From Turritopsis dohrnii (lineage: Eukaryota; Cnidaria; Hydrozoa; Anthoathecata; Oceaniidae): a stretch of DNA of 64,000 bases. The stretch covers positions 434,001 through 498,000 of the forward strand of contig BQMF02000165.1 in assembly GCA_027922465.2 (NCBI GenBank). The letters are read 5' to 3'. The stretch's first letter is position 1, and each line of letters begins with the position of its first letter. Under the pieces are notes generated by a model. That model was not told the DNA's origin. It saw only the letters and a program-made list of their open reading frames with translations, and searched no databases. Below, one piece after another: positions 11,801 to 20,800 of this stretch. The position numbers and the translations under genes are program-made.

Positions 11801-14800
11801 TCTTTATAAAGAAATCTATTTCAGTATTTCACAATGGAGGTGATATCTCATAATGTTTGAACCTGCAACTAACTAGGATTTAATAAATTTGCTTTGATTT
11901 GCACAAGGAAAAAAGTTTGTTCAATAACTTGTGAAAAAATAAATGAACATTTTCAGAGGTCACAATAGTATTCCCAAAGGCTGGCTTTCTTTGAAAATAT
12001 TTCAGGAGAGCATGAGAAGAAAGAAATATATAAGCTGAAATGTTTCAAGACAGGTGGCAATTTCTATTTCAATATTGCGAAACATCCTGCAATGCAATAT
12101 ACAGTGTGATATATTTCTTTACGAAGATATCTTTAACAAGAGATCTGTAATCCATTTTTTCATCATTTGCAAAAATAAGTATCGCAATCGTTCTCAAATG
12201 GCCATGATTCGTAAAAATAAGTATTGCAAAATACAAATTTTTTCGGTCTTCATTCACAAAAATAAGTATTGCAAAAAATTTATCCCGCATTAATTAATAT
12301 GAATAAGGTACAAGTGTTGTATTTTGATGTTTCATTGGATTATCAGAAATTATTTTGATTTGTGAATTGCAATTTCCACATTATCCCAGAAATTTTTCTT
12401 CTTTGCTATAGTTGTTGTGGTATAATCATGCCACATGTCATTTCTCAGATACATTCAAAATGTTTGCCTTCCATTTTGTCTTCTGTATATCTAGTTCAGA
12501 AAATGAAAAGTACCTTAACGAGATAAATTTTCGCAGATTTCGGCCATTTCCTGGGAAAATATGACACCGTGAAAAGTTTGCAATGCCTTCATCTGCGAAA
12601 ATATGTCTCCGCGAAATGTTAATTTTTTTCTCTATAATGCAGGTGTTTGAATTTCAAAAAATGGGTATAGATAATAAAAACAACTTTTTTATGTCATTGT
12701 TTCATTTTTTTTCAGATACACAAAATTATTTTTTCAACATATCACGGTCTCTGCTTTTGACTTCGCCTTGTAAGCTTTTTTTCTTCTTTTTCGGAAGGAC
12801 TTCATTTAGCAATATTTATATATTTGATGTTTTCATTGAAGATGATGAAGGGGACGATTAGTTTAACACTGCATTTAACACCGTATTTTAGTTTTTCATA
12901 ACCTTTGTTTGGGTATAATACATTTTGAAGACAACAAATTTTTTTATCCACGCGAATTATTTGAAGTTGGGCCATCCGCGAAAATATATCCCCGCGAAAT
13001 GGAAAAAAATTCATCCCCGAAAATATGTCCACGCGAAAATTTATCTCGTTAAGGTATATTTTAACATATTCACAGGCACTTCCGTGAGAAAAAACGTGCG
13101 AAGTACCGCACGTACAAACTTGATTTTACTGATTTGCGCGTGCGATTTTAATTTCCATGAAATAGTATTTTTCTTAACTTTACAGCGCTTAATCAGACGA
13201 AGTTCTTAGGGTGCTCAGATTGAATTATACAGTTGAATTTAGCTTACTCAGCAGATTCAATGAGTTTGTTTACAATTAGTGAAGTTGCGGGGATACGATT
13301 TAACTAGTGAACCCCAAACACTAGAGACTGACTGCCGTTTATCTTTGCACTTCATAAAATAAATTCAATAAAACAACAGTGTCACAGTTAAATGGCCTTT
13401 AATGGGCCTTTTGGAATGCTTAGCTGATCAAAATTTTTACAGGTAACGAGTTCTGTAATTAGTCTAACGAGTAGGACAGGCGTGGTGAACACCTGATTTG
13501 CTTTCTGCACAAAAAAATGCATTCAAAGAATTTAATGACTGCACTATTTCAAATTATTCTAATTCGTTGACCAGCACTTGTATACATTCAGGTTATTTCA
13601 ACTGCAATGTTGGCGCTACCTATAAACGAGACCATTTCAGTAAACAACGAACGATAGTCATCGCGATGTCTGAAGAAAACAAAGCAACCTTGTTAGCAGT
13701 GAATTTTAAATATTGTTTTTCATTGGCTACTTTTGCAGCATGTTTTTGCAACAGAAGAAGAATTGAAAAGTTTTTAATAATCTTTACAAAATGTTTATCA
13801 CATAATCTGATCCTTTAACAGGTGTATTAAGCAAAAAGAAGTAAAAAAGATATCTGTAAGTCATTGAATTTTATGAATAGAATGAATAAAAACAATCTTT
13901 TCAAAGATTTTTTTCTCTTTCCCAGTATCAAAAAGAATTATGCGAAAGTTCTCTTTCAAAATAAACTTTTCATTTCAAAAATAGTTGATCTTCTAATCAT
14001 GTTGATAAATAGCTTCACATTGACATTCTGTCATTTATTTCTTTATGACTTGAATATAATAAGAAATAGTTTCTTACCGTCTCATTTTATAAACAGGTGC
14101 AATTATTTTGTTGCTTTAAATACTGAATGGAGGCTTGTGGCTTATTGTCATCCTGTAAACCAAAACTTTGAATTAACTTCATCCTATAGTATTTCCCATG
14201 GAAAAACAAAAATGAAGTATTCACAATAATTCGAACCCTGTAAATATTTTTCCTCTAGTCATATAATTAATTGAGCACTATTAATCTTCTGGGTTTATGA
14301 AAATTCTTGTGAATTAAGTTATGATTGGTTGAAATTTATTCTAAATAAAACAAGTCAATGGCAACAACATTCAAAACTCAGTGCGAAGTATAAATGAACC
14401 TTTAAATTTAATAATTATTTTCAATATAATTTTTTAGGTACAAAGAGGGTGCATTGCAATATTGTATACCAGGAATATATATCGGACCGAGAACATTTGC
14501 ACATGAATGCTACAAAGTGGGAAACATTGACAGGGTTTGTGAAGTGGCTTGGTCGTGAAGGTCATTGTGTTGTTGATGAAACACCCAAAGGATGGTTCAT
14601 AACCTACATAGATAAAGACCCAGAGGTTATTGCAAGACAAAAAGTATGATTTCTCCTTCATAGTGAAGTTCACTCTACAACTACCTATACAAACACTGAG
14701 TTTGCATTTTAGGCTGCACAGGCAAAGGAAAAGAATCAACTAGATGATAATGAACGTATAGGTGACTTTATTATAAATTTCCAGATATTTGAGATGGGAT

Positions 14801-17800
14801 ACATATTGGAAGGGGAACCTAGGCTCCAGTAATGCATGTTGGTCTTTTAGAGGAGTAATTATCTAATTTGACAGACAATTATTAAATGATTAAACAGCTT
14901 AAGTCTTTACTCTATTTTCATTTTAGTGTTCTAAATGACCATTATGATATTTGATCAATATGAAAATCATGCTGATTTAAAACACCTATCAGATGTGTTT
15001 TCATAGCATTTTGAAATTTATCCAGAATAATGGTAATAGGATGATTGTTAAGACCAGGATGGGTGCTCGTGCTTAACAGAGTGTGTGCTCTAAATAGAAG
15101 AAATATAAAAGTTTTCAATGTGATGTTGGCTGTGTTAGTGCAATTTTACATGACTATAATTGTGACTGAATTTTCTTTATTATTTATCAGCTAAATTTGT
15201 TGAAAAGCAAATCGAGAAGGCCAAAGACACGCATGGGGAAGCAGTATGTTCAATAAATCTCTATTCAATATTCATATCAAGTTAATGAGATTTAATGTTG
15301 CATGTCTGTTGCTTCACTTTAGGCACAATCAACATTTACTGAATTACAACGTCAAAATGATGATGATAAAGGTAATGCATTCACCAGATGATATCAAAAC
15401 CATTATGTTGTTTCATATGTTAAGATGTTCTCTGATGTTCTTCTGCTGCCTGTTCCATTGAATAGCTTCATGTTCCTATAAGATACCTTAATATAGCTAC
15501 TTAGCTACAATAATACCTGTGTTAAAGTGATATGTCTCATTTTCCTATGACTAACTCAAGATAATGGGGAAGAACTGACTCATCAAATCCAAAACACACC
15601 AAGGCAAGGTTTAATATAAATGACAGAAACAACCCAAATGACTTTAGGCCATTTTTCTGTACCATAAAAATTAACTTTCTTCCCTTTCTTCCTCCTGCAA
15701 CATACTTGGAATAAACCAAAGAGGATTCATGAAAATCCAGATCATAGAACTTCCATCTAACAACACCATTGGCAGTGACATGGAAAGCGAAAAAGGGACC
15801 ATTTGCCAGTAAATTACACCTGTTTGCCATAAGAAATTCTGCTGACTAGGCGTAATTTCCATAATAATTCACAGTAAAATTACGCCGTATGGAAGACAAG
15901 CCACTGCAATTTTTCTTACGTTAGCTTAAGACGTAAGCCAAACCTTAAAATTCTCTATTTTCTAAAATTCTCTAAAATTTGGTCAGCAACAATTAGATTC
16001 TCCATGTACAACCAATTTTTATATTTCATAATCATTTGTCAACTTTCAAAATTTGGTACTAATTTGGTCCAAATTTGCTCAAATCTGACAAAATAACTGC
16101 CAAACCTGAAATCTGCACCTACCAATAGTTCATTGTGCAATTTCTTATATGAATAGGGAACTATTTAAAATTTGGCTAAATTCATACCAAATTACTCAAT
16201 TTTGGTCAAATCTCATAAAATCATGGCAAAATCTGAAATCAGCACCTTAAAATTGTTCTTCGTGTAGCTTTTTTTATGAAATTTTGAAGAACTCTTGAAA
16301 ATTGGTCCAAATTTTTGCTCAAGTTACCCGATTCTTGTCTCATATCTGACATTTGCTATACCATAATTACATTTGTAAATAGAAATTTGCTTGCCATTAC
16401 AAACAATCTTGTTTCTTCGAAATAGCTACAGTAATACGTCATCTCATTGGGTGTGTCTACTCATGGATGTTTGCAATTTTTGGAATGAGTTCTAAGTCAT
16501 CCAAAGGATCGGGCTTTCTCAATTTTAAGCCATGGATGCAATGAATGGCTGGTTGTAGGAGCGAAAAGGAACCCTTGGGCCTTATTGAGTTGGTTTATCA
16601 ATTGTGCATAGTTTTTTCTTCTCAGCTATCATTCTAATAAGTTGTTTGAAAAAAATGTTGAGAACACAAGAGGTTTGAAGGTGCCATTCTCCACTGGAAG
16701 TACTCTTTCAATGTACATTCTCTTCTTTTTCTCCTTGTGTTTAGTAAAGCACTTTGCAAGCTCTAGATTCCTGTATCTTTGAGCCTTTAGGTTGGAACCC
16801 CTTATATCAAAGAATGCATGAACATCAAGTCTTGCTTTGTATCGTCGATTACCCATTCTTTCATGAAGTTCTTCCCCATTTTGATCTGCCAATATAGGCT
16901 CAATTTTTGTACCCCTGCGTATTTTGTTGAGGAGCCCTGCAGTGATGTCCCAATCTAGTTGTGACTGAGGGTGATAAATCTACCTTTCTTACACAATAAC
17001 ACATGTGTTACATCAAATCATGCATTATTTGCACAAGTTGTTGGTATTCTTTCCAAGGCCCATCCATACCGTATTCGTAAAGCATCCTGAAACCTTTGAT
17101 TGACAGTGATGTTGTCTGTTTGTTATTATGACTTATTCTGTCTTTAGTTCAATTTGAATTTGGAGCTGCTGGTCCTTCTAAAGTGGAACAGAAAAGGTAT
17201 TTTCAAAATTTGTCCTAAGATATATTAAATTGATTTCTAACCTGCCAATTCAAGTTGTATTTATTGATTTGAATATTTCAATGAATTAATTCTGTAAATG
17301 CTGACCTTGCAGATCCGTCATTCCTCCCAATAAATTAGAAAATTTAATGAAAAAAAGTGATGCACCAAAAGGAGTTAAAGAGTGAGTTATTCTTTTATGT
17401 TTCAATGATGTGTATAGCACAAGTATTAAAATTTATTATCAAAACCATCTTAGGAAAGTTAAAAAGCGTAAATCAGCTTTACATGAAATACTTGAGGTAA
17501 GTCTATTTTGATTGAGATAACCCGTTGAGGTTTTACTTTTTCCTCTCAGTGCAAAAAACAATATTTGCAAAAGTTTGAATGAACTTACAAATCAGGTGCT
17601 AATATTTCTTGAACAAGTGAATGATATAGTTGCAAAATATGCCAAGCATAGGGAAAATTTTCAGAAAGCAAATAAACAAAATTATTTTCTTTTGAGTGTA
17701 ACTTTGATTTTGAACATGGTGTTAACCTCAGTTATAATAATTCTATTCTGGAAAAGTATGCAGTTTGTCAAATTTGAATAATGAATGAATGAATAATAAA

Positions 17801-20800
17801 AAATGAATAACTGTATTGAGAACATTTGAAAGAACGAGAAAGATGATTTCTTAGGTTTCTTAGCTACCTAATAATTTTATAGCAAAATAATTATTTGAGG
17901 AAAATTATCCAGCGAAACTGACAACTATGTCAACACTTTGAAAGAAGTTAATGAAAATTTTGCCGAATTCTTTTGCCGTTAATACAGTTTCACCAGCTTC
18001 GCCCTTACAGTGTAATGATTTCTAAAGTAGGAATATCTCAGAGAAATGCAAGAGAAAGCAAACTTTTCTATTATTATGAAAATATAGGCCTCAAGAAACA
18101 GTTTTGTTTCTTGAGGCCTATATTTTCATAATAATAGAAAAGTAGGGTTGCCATCTTGTTTCTGCCCTGAGTGTATTTTACAGACCAGATTAGCCACACC
18201 CTAAAAATCACCAATTTGTTAATAACTAATCTTACAAAATACCAAACCTTGGACCTATGAACAAAATATTTCCTGAAATTTTCAAGTTAATCATGTGATT
18301 TATGTCTACAGACCAGATTGTAATTTTCGCTTTTTGGTCTTTAAAATAGCAAAAACATTCATTTCTCACCAAGTTTTTTATTCGGTCTTGTAGAATGGAT
18401 TAACTGGCGTAAAAGTTTTTTACAGGCCTTAATTTCGAAAAGGATGTGCGGAAGTGCCGTGTCAAAACTAGCTGACAAAAAATTAAACCACGGAATCGTA
18501 AGTGAAAAGTGTATCTATGTTGTAGAACTCGAAAAAACTAATCAAAATAATGTATGGGATCGTTTCGCTACGTCCAAATGTTGCAGAGATATCGTTGATC
18601 AAATATTTTCATGACGTCATAGCCACAGTACCAAATAAAATTTAAACCGAAATGTTGTGTCACCCTATCTCCCGTATTGGCGGACCCTAAAAAACGTCAG
18701 TTATCCCTTTTGGTTCTCGAGATATTTCCCCAAAAACGTTGCGTTCAATTGGGGATGCAATACAATGGTTCCCCATGATCATAAAGAAAATCTGACGTCA
18801 AATGCTATGTGCTATTATACTAATCGTGAATATGTCTGGCGTGGTCTAACTGCCGCTATATGACCACGATTAAGAAGATTTTGTCCGTAAATTTGAAAAA
18901 AAACAACACTCTAAAATAAAAGTGGGATGCACAAATAGCAAAAAATTCATTTCTCACCAATTTTTTTATTCAGTCTTGTAGAATGGATTAAAAACTAGTA
19001 CTCTTCCAAATTTTAAAAATTTGCTCAAGGAATAAGGTTTCTATGACGATCTCAATGATTTACAGACCAGACTTTTCATCACTCACTAGAATTCACTAAA
19101 AAGTTAATATCTTCCGCAAAAATATTTCCTATCAACATCAAACTGAGTCAAAACTGACCGAAGCATAAGGCCAATCTTTTCCACAAGTTTAAGCCAATCA
19201 CAATATAAATGTGTATTTTACAGACCAGACTATGATTTTATGTTTCTAGTCTGTAGATTACCAGGAAAATGAGTCTTTGCTGATTTCGTAGAAATTTTTC
19301 GGAAAATAGATTAAGGCTAAGAATGTTCCAAATTTCAATTGATTTACCCAAACAATGAGGTATCTGTGATGATTTTAATAATTTGAGATTATTGAGAAAA
19401 TTGCATTGTAATAGAAGAATGAATGTATTTTAGGTATAAGAATCATTTTTCCTGACTGTCAAAACGTCAGCTTTAATAAAGTTACTTTAGATGCAGAAAC
19501 TTTTACGAACAGAAATTTTTAAGAGTAAGAAAGTTAGCAAAATTTTTGCGTACATAAACTTTTGCGAATGGCGCTATATAAGATTTTTCGTGAACATTAA
19601 CTCTCGCGAATCAGCCAATTGAAAGTTTTCACGAATTTTACTTTAGTTTCTGCACCTAAAGTGTGCGATAATTCCCGAACAATCAAGCGGGTGCCATTAC
19701 AGAGCCCCAGCTTTAATTTTCAAACAATGTGGAGGCATTCTTGAGGGATTAATACTATTTAGAAAATCAACCAGATAGTTTTGCTCTTCTTCGTCGTCAC
19801 ATACTATTTCATCAGCACTGTAATAGCGAGCTGCAGACAGTCTGTTCAACACCTCATTGTTGATGATCAATGATTACTCATTGGTTGATGTCAGAAAAGC
19901 ACAACAATCAGGAATTTCAATGCAGCCTTAAGCTGGTTCGCTTTGTTTCGTTGGAAGTTCAACTCGACGTTGTAACAACCAAGCACAGAATTCCTGCTCC
20001 TTCGGTTTGGCTGTCATACTTTAAGTAAGAGATACCTTAAGGGAACTAATTTTCGCGGGTACAAATTTTCGCGGAAGATATTTTTGCCGAACTTATTTTC
20101 GCGATTTTTGGCCCTTTCCGTGAAATTAAGTTCCGCGAAATACAAAATAATGGTTTGACCGTGAAAATTAGTTCCATGAAATTTAAGATTTTTAAACCGT
20201 TAAATCAGTGGTTCGATTTTTAGCACCACGTGACACTTTGTTTGCAACTTCATGATTCAGTAAATCGAAATTAAGTTGAGATTCAAACCGTTTCCGAAAT
20301 CATAAACATGTAATCAGGAAAACAAGTATTTTTGAATTTTTTGGTTGATACTTTAAGCTTTAAAGTAGACAGTATAAGAGTTCTTCATGACATGCTTACC
20401 GCGAAAATAAGTTCCGCGAAACTTGGCCATTTTGACCCATCTAACCGCGAAAATTTGTTTCGCGAAAATTTATACCCGCGAAAATTAGTTCCCTTAAGGT
20501 AGTACTTTACCACAGATACCCATAACACAGAGCTGGTCCAGCAAACTTCAGTAACATCAGTTCATAACTGGCAAACACTGACGAAAATTTCCACCCCACA
20601 AAAGAATCTTTCCACCAAAAACTGCATCACTGCCACAAATATACGGGAGTAATCTGTCAACAGTTTGGAAAATGTGCGCAGAAGCCACAGTTCATGGATC
20701 AGAAACAGGTTGACACTTCAAAGATATTTTGCATGTTTCGTTGCTGGTGTTAGATTACATACCCTGTTTTCTAAAACAGGAACAGGCAAACGAAATAATG

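Noticed and set aside
12511..13209. ORFs on both strands with repeated HPRKYI / FSRM-type words
   Set aside because: They are readings of the GCGAAAATAT repeats in the MITE.
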